A stretch of DNA of 64,000 nucleotides from Sphingomonas sp. BGYR3 (GCF_025153455.1 NZ_JANZNT010000001.1:2304001-2368000); one strand, 5' to 3'; positions 16,270 to 24,804 are shown, counted from the stretch's first letter. Notes: generated by a model from the letters alone, not told the origin. Made by a program: numbers and translations.

Positions 16270-16523
16270 TGGGCACACAACCCCTCCACCACCGGGCTGC
16301 GCCCGGCGGTCCCCCTCCCCGTTCCGGGGAGGTTTTTGCAACCGGTGCAAGGCGGCTGGCGGGGATGATGGGCGCGGCGTTCGGGTGGTCGCCGGATGCG
16401 TTCTGGCGGGCGACGCCGGACGAGGTGGCGGCGTTGGTGGAGGCGGCACGGGGCGAGGATGCGGGTGCGGGCGTGGATCGTGACACGCTGGCCCGGCTGA
16501 TGAAGGAGCATCCCGATGGATGA
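16269..16523 (+). CDS. GTA gp10.1-like (rcc01693-type) small protein
   Basis: The 84-residue frame ends with the recognisable part: FATGARRLAGMMGAAFGWSP, DAFWRATPDEVAALVEAARG. That pattern (A-RLAG, GW-P-FW-AT-EL) is the small tail chaperone encoded after gp10 in GTAs. The first 23 residues (MGTQPLHHRAAPGGPPPRSG) come from another palindromic repeat element. The ATG at 16269 overlaps the gp10 stop (TGATG); an ATG at 16365 is the only clear later start. It ends eight bases into the tape-measure gene. Confidence 0.75.
   Translation: MGTQPLHHRAAPGGPPPRSGEVFATGARRLAGMMGAAFGWSPDAFWRATPDEVAALVEAARGEDAGAGVDRDTLARLMKEHPDG
16292..16337. repeat. Palindromic repeat, variant copy (inside gp10.1 frame)
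   Basis: Two hairpins in tandem: CCGGGC/GCCCGG with a TGC loop, and CCTCCCCG/CGGGGAGG with a TTC loop, followed by TTTTT. It resembles a terminator but lies in the opening codons of the gp10.1 frame. Confidence 0.7.
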
Positions 16524-17079
16524 GGAAATCGAGCGGCTGGTGGTGAGCGTGCGCGCTGATACGCGGGGCTTCGCCGCCGATGTGGCTGAAATGCGCGGTG
16601 CGCTGGACGGGCCGCTGGCGGCGGGCGTGGGCCGCGCGGGGCGGGCGATCGAAACGAGCCTGTCACGGGCGATCCGCACCGGGCAGCTGGGGTTCGACGA
16701 TCTGCGGCGCAGCGCGCTGGCGGTGCTGGGCGAGATTGCCGATGCGGCGCTGTCGAGCGGGCTGGAGGCGCTGTTCGGCGGCGGTGCGCGCGGTGGCGGG
16801 GGGCTGGGCGGCGCGCTGATCGGCCTGATCGCTGGAGCACCGGGGCGGGCGACGGGCGGCCCGGTCAGCCCGGCGCGACCCTATTGGGTGGGCGAGCGCG
16901 GGCCGGAGCTGTTCGTGCCGACCGCCAGCGGGACCGTAATGCCGACGGGCAGCGCCGGTCCGCGCGAGGTGCGGGTGGCGATCACGGTGAACGCCGGGGT
17001 TGGCATGGACGGGCCGCGGGCGCTGGAGCGGTCCAGCCGGCAGGTGGCACGGGCGGTAAGGGCGGCGCTGGAGGGGTGA
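16516..17079 (+). CDS. Short GTA-like tape-measure protein (gp11)
   Basis: The 187-residue protein has the start of a tail tape-measure protein (IERLVVSVRADTRGFAADVA, then REMR-type helices), a central hydrophobic glycine-rich segment GGLGGALIGLIAGAPG, and the ending ARPYWVGERGPELFVPTASG seen at the C-terminus of many tape measures. The length fits the short GTA tail. It would set tail length and span the tube. The ATG overlaps the previous gene. No stop or frameshift is seen. Confidence 0.85.
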   Translation: MDEEIERLVVSVRADTRGFAADVAEMRGALDGPLAAGVGRAGRAIETSLSRAIRTGQLGFDDLRRSALAVLGEIADAALSSGLEALFGGGARGGGGLGGALIGLIAGAPGRATGGPVSPARPYWVGERGPELFVPTASGTVMPTGSAGPREVRVAITVNAGVGMDGPRALERSSRQVARAVRAALEG

Positions 17080-17097
17080 GAGACGGGGCGAGGTCAA

Positions 17098-17195
17098 TCA
17101 CCCCTCACCCAGCTTCGAACAAGCCGCGCTGAACAGGGGCGATCAGGTCGCCGCGACCACCATGGACGACCACGAACCCCCGTGAGGGGAGAGGG
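17098..17195. repeat. Dispersed intergenic repeat, long form, copy 2
   Basis: Shares blocks TCACCCCTCACCCAGCT, CATGGACGACC, CGAACCCCC and GGGGAGAGGGA, in the same order, with the element at 9590. It fills the gap between the tape-measure gene and the gp12 fusion gene together with the palindrome at 17244. Confidence 0.7.
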
Positions 17196-17243
17196 ATGTT
17201 GGGGATAGAGGCGGGTGGTTCCTGCACCTCTGCCCCACCCCAA

Positions 17244-17270
17244 CCCCTCCCCTGAAGGGGAGGGGCTTTA
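17244..17270. repeat. Palindromic repeat, copy 3 (terminator-like)
   Basis: CCCCTCCCC, TGAA, GGGGAGGGG, then CTTTA; flanks GCCCCACCCCAA match the copy at 14270. It ends 16 bases before the gp12 fusion start. Confidence 0.8.
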
Positions 17271-17285
17271 GAGGACATCATCATC

Positions 17286-19592
17286 ATGGGGCATTGGTTG
17301 ATGCGCGGGCGGACCGTGCAGGCCGAAGGCGTGCTGACGCGATTCGATCCGGCCTATTGGACCGTCAATTTTCCGCGGCCGATGATGGCGGCGGTGACGA
17401 CGACGGCGTGGGATGCGTTGCGGGTCGATTGCGCGTTCTATCGCCGCAGCGACCTGGCCGGGCTGATCTGGGCGGCGGAGGACCGGTTCGACCATCCGTT
17501 GCTGGCATATGAGACGGCGCGGGATTTCCGCCGGTGCGTGCTGTCGTTCCGCTGGCGGTCGGGCGGGCTGATCCCGCTGGATGCGGTCAACGGCCCGGTG
17601 CTGACCATCGAGGGGCGGGATGCGGCCGGCGTGGCCCGTGCCTGGTATGTGCGACTGTGGAATTATGCCGAGGGCGCGCCGGAGGATGCGCGGGTGACGC
17701 TGGATTTTGCCGCGCTGAACGGCGGGTTCCTGTTGCCGGACGAGGCGGACCCGGTGTTCGCGGGCGATGTCGACCGGATGTTCGTGTCGCTGGTCCCGCC
17801 GGGATATGCGGAGGCTGGCGGCGATCTGCCCGAGCCGGTCGAGGGCTGGGCGGAGCTGTCGGACATAAGCTGCGAGGGATCGGGCGCGGTGCTGGCCATT
17901 GGCGAGGCGATGGTGCCGGAACATGGGCTGAGCATCTGTTCCGGATATGACGACAGCTACAACCTGACGCCGGAGCGGGTGCTGCGCAATGCCCTGCACC
18001 TCGGTTATCGCGGCAGCATCGTCCATTATGTGGGGATGAGCCATTATCCGCGGCTGTTGGCGGCGGACAGCGGGTTTCAGGCGAGCCTGGCGGGCGGGGC
18101 GGTCAACGGGCCGTGCATGGGCTGGCATCGGGATTTCGCGCGCCGGGCCAAAGCGCTGGGGTACAGCGTCATCTGGTCGCTGAGTTACGAATTGTTTGAC
18201 GCCTATTGCCCGGCCGAATGGAAGCAGCGGACATGGGATGGCAGCCCGGCACTGACCGGATGGGTGCCGCCATCAACCTTGCTGTCGCCGGCTAATTCCG
18301 GCGCAATGGCGTATCTGCATGCGGTGGCGCGGGCGTTTGTGGCCATTGCGGTCGAGGCCGGGATGCCGGTCCGCTTTCAGATCGGCGAGCCATGGTGGTG
18401 GGTGTTTCCCGGCGACGGGCGGCCGTGCCTGTACGACGATGCAGCGCGGGCGGCGTTCGGGGGTGACCCGCCGGAGATCGCAACGGTGCGCGGGCCGTTG
18501 AACGCGGCGCAGGTGGCGCTGCTGGATCAGGCGGGGGCGATGCTGGCGGCGAGCACGGCGGCGCTGGGGGTGGCGGTGCGCGATGCGGCGGCGGGGGAGG
18601 CCGAGCTGTTGCTGCTCGCCTATCTGCCGCAGGTGCTCGATCCGCTGGCGCCGGAACTGAAGCGGGCGAACCTGCCGCTCGGCTGTGCCAGCCCGGCGTT
18701 CGATGTGCTGCAGCTTGAGGATTATGACTGGGCGGCGACGGGCAATACCGCGCTGACCCGGCGGGGCGTGGCGGCTGCAGAGGTGCGGCTGAACTATCCC
18801 GCCGACCGCCAGCATTATTTCAGCGGGTTCGTACTGCGGCCGGAGGACGAGCGCCAATGGGCGGCAATCGACGCGGCGGCAGAGGCGGCGCGGGCGCGGG
18901 GGGTGGCGGAGACGTTCGTCTGGGCGCTGCCCCAGGTGATGCGCGACGGGTTCATCCATTTTGGCGAGGGGGAGGGTGCGATGGTGCCGTTCGACGATGT
19001 GCGCTTTCCGATTGCGCTGGGGCGCGAAGTGGAGGTGAGCCCGGAACATTCGACCGAGGTGCTGGAAAGCAGCAGCGGACATGAGCAGCGCAATGCCAAC
19101 TGGGCATCGGCGCGGACGCGGTACGATGTGGGGCCGGGGGTCCGCAGCGAGGCGGACATTGCGATGCTGCTGGAATTCTATCGCGCGCGGATGGGGCCGG
19201 CGCGGGGGTTTCGGCTGAGCGATCCGTTCGATTGGCGGACCGGCACGGGTGATGTGGCGGGGCCGATGGATGTGCAGATCGGGACGGGCGATGGCCAGAC
19301 GCTGCGGTTCGCGCTGGTCAAGCGGTATGGCGATGTTGCGCGGCGGATCACCCGGCCGGTGGCGGGCAGCGTGCGGGTGGCGGTGGCGGGGGCCGAGACG
19401 GCGGCGTTCACGGTCGAGCCGGGCGGCTGGGTGGTGCTGGATGCGCCGCCGCTAGAGGGGGCCGGGGTGACGGCCGGGTTCGCGTTCGATGTGCCGGTCC
19501 GCTTTGCCGAGGACCGGCTGAGCGTCAGTCGGGCGACATTCCGGGCGGGCGTGGCACCCAGCGTGCCGATGATCGAACTGCGCGAGGCATAA
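17286..19592 (+). CDS. Large tail protein: barrel-like N-terminus fused to DUF2460 (gp12)
   Basis: The 768-residue protein has two parts. The last 200 residues (RFPIALGREVEVSPEHSTEV, then LLEFYRARMGPARGFRLSDP, then a beta-rich end with VRFAEDRLSVSRATF) are DUF2460, the whole of RcGTA gp12, a distal tail protein. The first 570 residues contain a beta-rich lead and a region resembling a glycoside-hydrolase-type TIM barrel: NALHLGYRGSIVHYVGMSHY, GYSVIWSLSYELFDAYCPAE, RFQIGEPWWWVFPG. GTA barrel domains are normally found in the tail-tip protein gp15; here gp15 is short. ATG at 17286; it ends 3 bases before the hub gene. Confidence 0.8.
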   Translation: MGHWLMRGRTVQAEGVLTRFDPAYWTVNFPRPMMAAVTTTAWDALRVDCAFYRRSDLAGLIWAAEDRFDHPLLAYETARDFRRCVLSFRWRSGGLIPLDAVNGPVLTIEGRDAAGVARAWYVRLWNYAEGAPEDARVTLDFAALNGGFLLPDEADPVFAGDVDRMFVSLVPPGYAEAGGDLPEPVEGWAELSDISCEGSGAVLAIGEAMVPEHGLSICSGYDDSYNLTPERVLRNALHLGYRGSIVHYVGMSHYPRLLAADSGFQASLAGGAVNGPCMGWHRDFARRAKALGYSVIWSLSYELFDAYCPAEWKQRTWDGSPALTGWVPPSTLLSPANSGAMAYLHAVARAFVAIAVEAGMPVRFQIGEPWWWVFPGDGRPCLYDDAARAAFGGDPPEIATVRGPLNAAQVALLDQAGAMLAASTAALGVAVRDAAAGEAELLLLAYLPQVLDPLAPELKRANLPLGCASPAFDVLQLEDYDWAATGNTALTRRGVAAAEVRLNYPADRQHYFSGFVLRPEDERQWAAIDAAAEAARARGVAETFVWALPQVMRDGFIHFGEGEGAMVPFDDVRFPIALGREVEVSPEHSTEVLESSSGHEQRNANWASARTRYDVGPGVRSEADIAMLLEFYRARMGPARGFRLSDPFDWRTGTGDVAGPMDVQIGTGDGQTLRFALVKRYGDVARRITRPVAGSVRVAVAGAETAAFTVEPGGWVVLDAPPLEGAGVTAGFAFDVPVRFAEDRLSVSRATFRAGVAPSVPMIELREA

Positions 19593-19595
19593 GCC

Positions 19596-20405
19596 ATGGC
19601 GGGGCTGGAGGATGCGCTGACCACGCTGGCCTGGTGCTGGCGGATCGAGCGGCGGGACGGGGTGGCCATCGGCCTGACCGGGCATGACCGCGACCTTTTC
19701 ATCGACGGGCTGACCTATCGCGCGGCGCCGGGGATGGTGCCGGGCGCGATCGAGCGGCGCGCCGAGCTTGACGGGGAGGGGATGAGCGTTTCCGGCGCGC
19801 TGAGCCATGCGGCGATCGAGGCTGAGGCGCTGATCGCCGGGCGGTGGGACGGGGCGCGGGTGCGCCTGTTCGCGGTGGACTGGACCGATCCGGAGGGCAC
19901 GCAATGGCCGCAGGGCGAGGGGACGATCGGGGCGATCGACACCGGCGCGGGCGGATTTTCGGCGGAGCTGAACGGTGTTGCGGCGGCGCTGAACCAGCCG
20001 GTGGTCGAGGCGACGAGCGCGGGATGCAGGGCGACCCTGGGCGACCGGCGGTGCCGGGTGCCGATGGCCGGGCGGCGGATGATCGCGCGGGTGACGAGCA
20101 TGGCCGATGGCCGGTTGGCGATGGATCGGCCACTGGGCGCGCCGGGCCGGTTTGCCCAAGGGAGGCTGCGCTGGATCAGCGGCGGCAATAGCGGCATCGA
20201 TCTGCCGCTGGCGGGATCGGATGCGGGCGGGGTCACCCCGTGGAGCCCGCCGCGATACCCGGTTGCAGGCGCGCTGGTGGAACTGATCGAGGGGTGTGAC
20301 CGGCGGCTGGCGACCTGTGCCGGACGGTTTGGCAATGCCGTGAACTTTCAGGGCGAGCCGCATCTGCCGGGCATGGACCTGCTGACCCGATATCCGGGGG
20401 GATAG
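19596..20405 (+). CDS. GTA-like tail hub protein, DUF2163 (gp13)
   Basis: The 269-residue protein matches the BR0599/DUF2163 family. It opens LTTLAWCWRIERRDGVAIGL TGHD-type, has the cysteines SAGCRATLGDRRC at about residues 143-156, and ends GCDRRLATCAGRFGNAVNFQ with GEPHLPGMD. The four C-terminal cysteines fit the reported iron-sulphur site of GTA and long-tailed phage hubs. It would form the ring at the tail end and interact with gp12, gp14 and gp15. It starts 3 bases after gp12 and ends 3 bases before the peptidase start. Confidence 0.9.
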   Translation: MAGLEDALTTLAWCWRIERRDGVAIGLTGHDRDLFIDGLTYRAAPGMVPGAIERRAELDGEGMSVSGALSHAAIEAEALIAGRWDGARVRLFAVDWTDPEGTQWPQGEGTIGAIDTGAGGFSAELNGVAAALNQPVVEATSAGCRATLGDRRCRVPMAGRRMIARVTSMADGRLAMDRPLGAPGRFAQGRLRWISGGNSGIDLPLAGSDAGGVTPWSPPRYPVAGALVELIEGCDRRLATCAGRFGNAVNFQGEPHLPGMDLLTRYPGG

Positions 20406-20408
20406 GTG

Positions 20409-20795
20409 ATGGAGGAGGTGCTGGGCCGTGCCCGCGCGCTGATCGGCGTGCGGTTCCGGCTGCATGGCCGCGATCCGGCGACGGGGCTGGATTGCGTGGG
20501 GCTGGTCGCGCTGGCGATCGCGCGGCCGGACGTGGGGCCAAGGGGTTATGCGCTTCGCATGGATGATCCGATGCGGGCAGCAGGGTGGGCGGCGGCCGCG
20601 GACCTGATGGCGGGCACGGGCGCCGCGGGCGAGATCGTGCTGCTCAGGCCCGCCGCCGGGCAGCTGCATCTGGGAATCGCCAACGGTTCGGGCGGGATCG
20701 TTCATGCCGATGCGGGGCTGGGCCGGGTGGTCGAGCGGCCGGGGCCGCTGCCCTGGCCCGTGCTGGCGCGGTGGCGGATCAAGGGGGAGGGATAG
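20409..20795 (+). CDS. NlpC/P60-type tail peptidase (gp14)
   Basis: The 128-residue protein has the cysteine-peptidase signature TGLDCVGLVALA at about residues 25-37 (catalytic Cys) and HLGIANGSGGIVHADAG near residues 83-99 (catalytic His region). GTA gp14 is a cell-wall hydrolase at the tail tip that helps DNA entry through peptidoglycan. A GTG lies just before the ATG used here. It is 3 bases from gp13 and from gp15, so the tail-tip genes are a tight operon. Confidence 0.88.
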   Translation: MEEVLGRARALIGVRFRLHGRDPATGLDCVGLVALAIARPDVGPRGYALRMDDPMRAAGWAAAADLMAGTGAAGEIVLLRPAAGQLHLGIANGSGGIVHADAGLGRVVERPGPLPWPVLARWRIKGEG

Positions 20796-20798
20796 GGC

Positions 20799-22961
20799 AT
20801 GGCGACATTGGTGCTGACGGCACTGGGCACGGCGATCGGCGGGCCGGTGGGCGGTGCGATCGGCGCGGCGCTGGGGCAGGCGGCGGACCGCAGCCTGTTG
20901 CCCGGGCGGCGGCGGGAGGGGCCACGGCTCAATGACCTTAAAATCCAGACTTCCAGTTACGGCACGCCGATCCCGCGCCTGTTCGGGACGATGCGTGTGG
21001 CAGGCACCGTGATCTGGGCCAGCGACCTGATCGAGAACCGCAGCACATCGGGCGGCGGCAAGGGCGGGCCGCGCGTGACGCAATATAGCTACAGCGCCTC
21101 CTTTGCTGTGCTGTTGTCGGCGCGGGCGATCAGCGGGATCGGCCGGGTCTGGGCGGACGGGCGGCTGATCCGGGGCGCGGCGGGCGATTGGAAGGTGCGG
21201 ACGGGATTCCGGCTGTATCAAGGCGATGCGGACCAGATGCCCGACCCCCTGATCGCCGCAGCGGAAGGGGCGGCGCAGGCCCCGGCGTGGCGAGGCCATG
21301 GCTATGCGGTGTTCGAGCAACTGGACCTCAGCGAATTCGGCAACCGCATCCCGTCGCTGACCTTTGAAGTGATTGCCGATCCGGAGCCGGTAGCGACGGG
21401 CGCGGTGCTGGCCGCGCTGTCCCACCGGCTGGGGGCGGAAGGTGCCGGTTCGGCGCTGGGCGGCCTGGCGGTCGAGGGCGCGAGCATTGCCGAGGCAGCG
21501 GGAGAGATCGCGGCGATCACCGGTGGCTGGTGGCGCGAGGGGGACGGCAGGCTGATCCTGTGTGCGGGCAAGGGCGACGGCGGGGAGCGGATGCTGACCG
21601 ACCATGGCTGGCGCGCGGCGGGGGCGGGATCGCCGGGCCGGCGGAGCATGACGCCCGCCGACCGGATGCCGGGTGCGGTGACCATCGCCCATTACGATCC
21701 AGCGCGCGATTATCAGACAGGGGTACAGCGGGCAGCGCGGCCGGGCGCTGGCAAATCGGAACGCCGCATCGCCATGCCGGCCGCCATCGGGGCGGACGCG
21801 GCGCTGGCGCTGGCCGAGGCGGCGATGGACCGGGCGATGGCCGAGCGCGAGCGGCGTTGGATCGGGGTGACGGCGGATGCATTGACGCTGAACCCCGGCG
21901 ACCGGGTGCGCCTGTCGGGCGAAGCCGGGCTGTGGCGGGCGGCGGCGGTGACGATCGAGCGGAGCGGGCGGCGCGTCGAACTGGTCCGGATTGCCGATGC
22001 TGCCGCGGTGCCTCTGCCCCTCGCCGATCCCGGACGGGTGCATCCCGACGACGACCAGGTCCATGGGCCGACCGTGATCGCGGCGTTCGAACTACCGCTG
22101 GATCAGGGCAGCGGCACCGGCGTGCCAAGGCTGGCCATCGCAGCGTCGGGGACGGAGGCGGGGTGGCGATCCGCGGCGCTGATGACCGCGGCACCGGGCG
22201 GGGCGTGGCAGCCATTCGGCGGCAGCGCGCGGGCAGCGGTGATCGGGCGGGCGGTCGTGCCGCCGGGGCCGGCGTGCCCCCTGTTGATCGATTGGCGGAG
22301 CGCGGTGATCGTCGCGCTGACCCGCCCCGGCGACATGGTGCGCGATGCAGACATAGCGTCAGTGGACCGCGGGGAGAACCTGGCCCTGATCGGGGATGAG
22401 CTGATCCAGTTCATGCGCGCTGATCCGCTGGGCGCGGGGCGGTGGCGGCTCACCGGCCTGTTGCGCGGACGGCGCGGCACGGAATGGGCGATGGCAAACC
22501 ATGTGGCCGATGAACCCTTCTGCCTGATCGAAGCCGATGCACTCGCCGTCATCGACCTGACGCCCGGTGCGATCGGCAGCGACATCGATGTTGCAGCCCA
22601 GGGCGTGGGCGATCCCGACCTGGTGCGGGAAAGGGTGGCGATCGACGGTCGGTCCGTGCGGCCGCCGTCACCGGTGCGCGCGATCGTCAGCACCGGCGCG
22701 GATGGCGACATCGTGATTCGCTGGACCAGGCGCAGCCGGACGGGGTGGAACTGGATCGACGCGATCGATGCGCCGCTTGGCGAATCGGCAGAGCGATACC
22801 GCGTGACCATCCGCGATTCGGTTGGCGCGACCAGTGTTCACGACACGGGGGTGCCGGAACTGAGATTGGGTACCGACGGCCGGCCCCGGCCCTGGCACAT
22901 CGAGATCCGCCAGATCGGCGACCTGGCGGCGTCGACGCCGATGTCCCTTGCCCTTTCATGA
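20799..22961 (+). CDS. GTA-like tail-tip/host-specificity protein (gp15), short form
   Basis: The 720-residue protein starts with a glycine-rich hydrophobic stretch (GTAIGGPVGGAIGAALGQAA) and then LKIQTSSYGTPIPRLFGTMR, the conserved opening of phage tail-tip baseplate proteins. Later segments include YSYSASFAVLLSARAISGIG and LTGLLRGRRGTEWAMANHV, the conserved late GTA gp15 part. RcGTA gp15 is about 1300 residues and contains a TIM-barrel domain that I do not find here. No frameshift is seen, so the gene is complete but compact. It would contact the host surface. Confidence 0.85.
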   Translation: MATLVLTALGTAIGGPVGGAIGAALGQAADRSLLPGRRREGPRLNDLKIQTSSYGTPIPRLFGTMRVAGTVIWASDLIENRSTSGGGKGGPRVTQYSYSASFAVLLSARAISGIGRVWADGRLIRGAAGDWKVRTGFRLYQGDADQMPDPLIAAAEGAAQAPAWRGHGYAVFEQLDLSEFGNRIPSLTFEVIADPEPVATGAVLAALSHRLGAEGAGSALGGLAVEGASIAEAAGEIAAITGGWWREGDGRLILCAGKGDGGERMLTDHGWRAAGAGSPGRRSMTPADRMPGAVTIAHYDPARDYQTGVQRAARPGAGKSERRIAMPAAIGADAALALAEAAMDRAMAERERRWIGVTADALTLNPGDRVRLSGEAGLWRAAAVTIERSGRRVELVRIADAAAVPLPLADPGRVHPDDDQVHGPTVIAAFELPLDQGSGTGVPRLAIAASGTEAGWRSAALMTAAPGGAWQPFGGSARAAVIGRAVVPPGPACPLLIDWRSAVIVALTRPGDMVRDADIASVDRGENLALIGDELIQFMRADPLGAGRWRLTGLLRGRRGTEWAMANHVADEPFCLIEADALAVIDLTPGAIGSDIDVAAQGVGDPDLVRERVAIDGRSVRPPSPVRAIVSTGADGDIVIRWTRRSRTGWNWIDAIDAPLGESAERYRVTIRDSVGATSVHDTGVPELRLGTDGRPRPWHIEIRQIGDLAASTPMSLALS

Positions 22962-22995
22962 CCGGCGGCAGGATCGACACGATGGGAGATGAAGG

Positions 22996-23505
22996 ATGAG
23001 CGACGACCAAACCCCCCGCTGGGCCATGCCGATGCTCCACCCGGGCCAGGCACAGAAGGAGATGACGCATAACGAGGCGCTGATCATTGCCGATTTCCTG
23101 ATTGCCGGAATTGTCGAGGGCAGTGCAGGTGCGCCGCCGGTTGATGATCCCGCGCCCGGAGCGGGGTGGATCGTTGCTGCATCTGCGAACGGGGACTGGA
23201 CCGGGCAGGCCGGGCGGATCGCCTTCTGGAGCGGGGGCGGATGGCGCTTTGTCGACCCGGTGCCCGGCATGGCGTTATGGGATCGTGCAGCCGCACAGGT
23301 CATCCGGCTGGGCGCGGCAGGATGGGAGGCCGGACAATGGCGCGGTCACGTGATCGACGAGGCGGGGAACCGGGTGACGGGCGACCGCCAGCCGGCCATT
23401 TCGAACCCGGTCGGTGGCACGGTGATCGATCATGAAGCGCGCGCTGCGATCACCAATTTGCTGGCCGCGGCACGCACATACGGCATGATTGGTTCCGCGG
23501 AATAA
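22996..23505 (+). CDS. DUF2793 protein, end of GTA-like cluster
   Basis: The 169-residue protein has the DUF2793 pattern: PMLHPGQAQKEMTHNEALII near the start (the HPGQAQKE block), PPVDDPAPGAGWIVA and GRIAFWSGGGWRFVDPVPGM. The family often follows GTA or prophage tail genes and is thought to be a tail-fibre or attachment protein; the exact role is not known. It starts 35 bases after gp15 in the same direction and is probably the last gene of the cluster. Confidence 0.85.
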   Translation: MSDDQTPRWAMPMLHPGQAQKEMTHNEALIIADFLIAGIVEGSAGAPPVDDPAPGAGWIVAASANGDWTGQAGRIAFWSGGGWRFVDPVPGMALWDRAAAQVIRLGAAGWEAGQWRGHVIDEAGNRVTGDRQPAISNPVGGTVIDHEARAAITNLLAAARTYGMIGSAE

Positions 23506-23610
23506 TGTGTCTTTCGCGCAACACACCGCATATTTGTTCGCTTGCACGGAAACTTACAGCGGAGTAGAGGGTTTGCGCTGTCCGTAGGACAACCATGAAA
23601 GGGGATTACA

Positions 23611-24747
23611 ATGCGGAAGCTTGCCGTCACATTGGCGCTTGCATCAACCGCGCTGGCCACTCCCGCCCTTGCACGCGACAAAGCGTGGTATGTGGGCGTG
23701 GAAGGCGGCGCGATGATCGTCGAAGACATCGACTATGACATCGCAACCGGCAACGGTGCCACCGCTACCGTTGATAGCGACTATGGTTACGACGCTGGTG
23801 CCACGGTCGGTTACGACTTCGGTCCGGTCCGTCTGGAAACCGAAGTCAGCTATCGCAGCGCGACTGCCGACGAGTTCACCTCGTCGACCACCACCCCGGC
23901 GTTCAACGCGGCGGGTGCGGTGTTCAACGCGCCGGCTGGCAGCTACAGCCTGGGCGGCCGCACGAGCGCGCTGAGCTTCATGGCCAATGCGCTGCTGGAC
24001 TTCGGTGCTGACGATGCCGTTCAGGGCTTTATCGGTGGTGGTGCCGGTGTTGCCCGCGTCAAGGCGAGCGACAATCGCCTGAACGAGAACGGTGCGTTCC
24101 TCGACAACTCCGACACGGTGTTCGCATGGCAGGCCCTGGCCGGTGTGCGCGCCCCGCTCAGCGATAATGTCGATGTGTCGCTGAAGTATCGTTTCTTCAA
24201 CGCCGACAACGTGTCCTACTCGGACATTCAGGGTCGTCAGTTCGAAGGCCGGTTCCGCTCGCACTCGCTGCTGGGTGGCCTGACCTTCAACTTCGGTGCG
24301 CCGACGCCGCCGCCGCCGCCGCCGCCCCCGCCGCCGCCTCCCCCGCCGCCTCCGCCGCCCCCGCCGCCGCCTCCGCCGCCTCCGCCGGCAGTGGTCTGCA
24401 CCCCGGGGCCGTACATCGTGTTCTTCGACTGGGATAAGTCGGATATCACGCCGGAAGCCGCGAGCATCCTGGACAACGCGATCACCAACTATCAGTCGTG
24501 CGGCAACGCGCAGGTGATGCTGGCTGGTCACGCCGACAAGTCGGGTTCGGCCAAGTACAATGTGGGTCTGTCGCAGCGTCGCGCTGACGCGGTGAAGGCT
24601 TACCTGTCGGGCCGTGGCATCGGCGAAGGCGCGATTTCGACGGAAGCGTTCGGTGAAAGCCGTCCGCGCGTCGACACCGCCGACGGTGTCCGCGAACTGC
24701 AGAACCGCCGGGTGGAAGTCACCTACGGTCCGGGTTCGGGCAACTGA
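23611..24747 (+). CDS. OmpA-family outer membrane protein with poly-proline hinge
   Basis: The 378-residue protein has a signal peptide (MRKLAVTLALASTALATPALA), an eight-stranded beta-barrel-like domain (residues 25-228, ending SHSLLGGLTFNFG), a run of 27 consecutive prolines (233-259) and a C-terminal OmpA domain (about 270-378) with YIVFFDWDKSDITPEA, GHADKSGSAKYNVGLSQRRA and QNRRVEVTYG. The OmpA domain anchors the outer membrane to peptidoglycan. The proline hinge is coded by 27 CCN codons and should need elongation factor P. ATG follows AAAGGGG. Single gene with its own terminator at 24775. Confidence 0.92.
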   Translation: MRKLAVTLALASTALATPALARDKAWYVGVEGGAMIVEDIDYDIATGNGATATVDSDYGYDAGATVGYDFGPVRLETEVSYRSATADEFTSSTTTPAFNAAGAVFNAPAGSYSLGGRTSALSFMANALLDFGADDAVQGFIGGGAGVARVKASDNRLNENGAFLDNSDTVFAWQALAGVRAPLSDNVDVSLKYRFFNADNVSYSDIQGRQFEGRFRSHSLLGGLTFNFGAPTPPPPPPPPPPPPPPPPPPPPPPPPPPPAVVCTPGPYIVFFDWDKSDITPEAASILDNAITNYQSCGNAQVMLAGHADKSGSAKYNVGLSQRRADAVKAYLSGRGIGEGAISTEAFGESRPRVDTADGVRELQNRRVEVTYGPGSGN

Positions 24748-24774
24748 TCGACCGGTAACGGACGAACAAGGATC

Positions 24775-24804
24775 GGGGGTCGGGAAACCGGCCCCCTTTT
24801 CTTT
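24775..24804 (+). terminator. Rho-independent terminator after the OmpA gene
   Basis: GGGGGTCGG and CCGGCCCCC form a 9-bp stem with one T-G pair and a GAAA loop, followed by TTTTCTTTT. A strong terminator. Confidence 0.85.

Noticed and set aside
6105..23505. A temperate prophage with attachment sites
   Set aside because: No integrase, repressor, replication or lysis module and no flanking att duplication are seen; the gene order is that of a GTA.
24237..24488. A glycine-rich minus-strand frame
   Set aside because: It is simply the antisense of the CCN proline codons of the OmpA-type gene.
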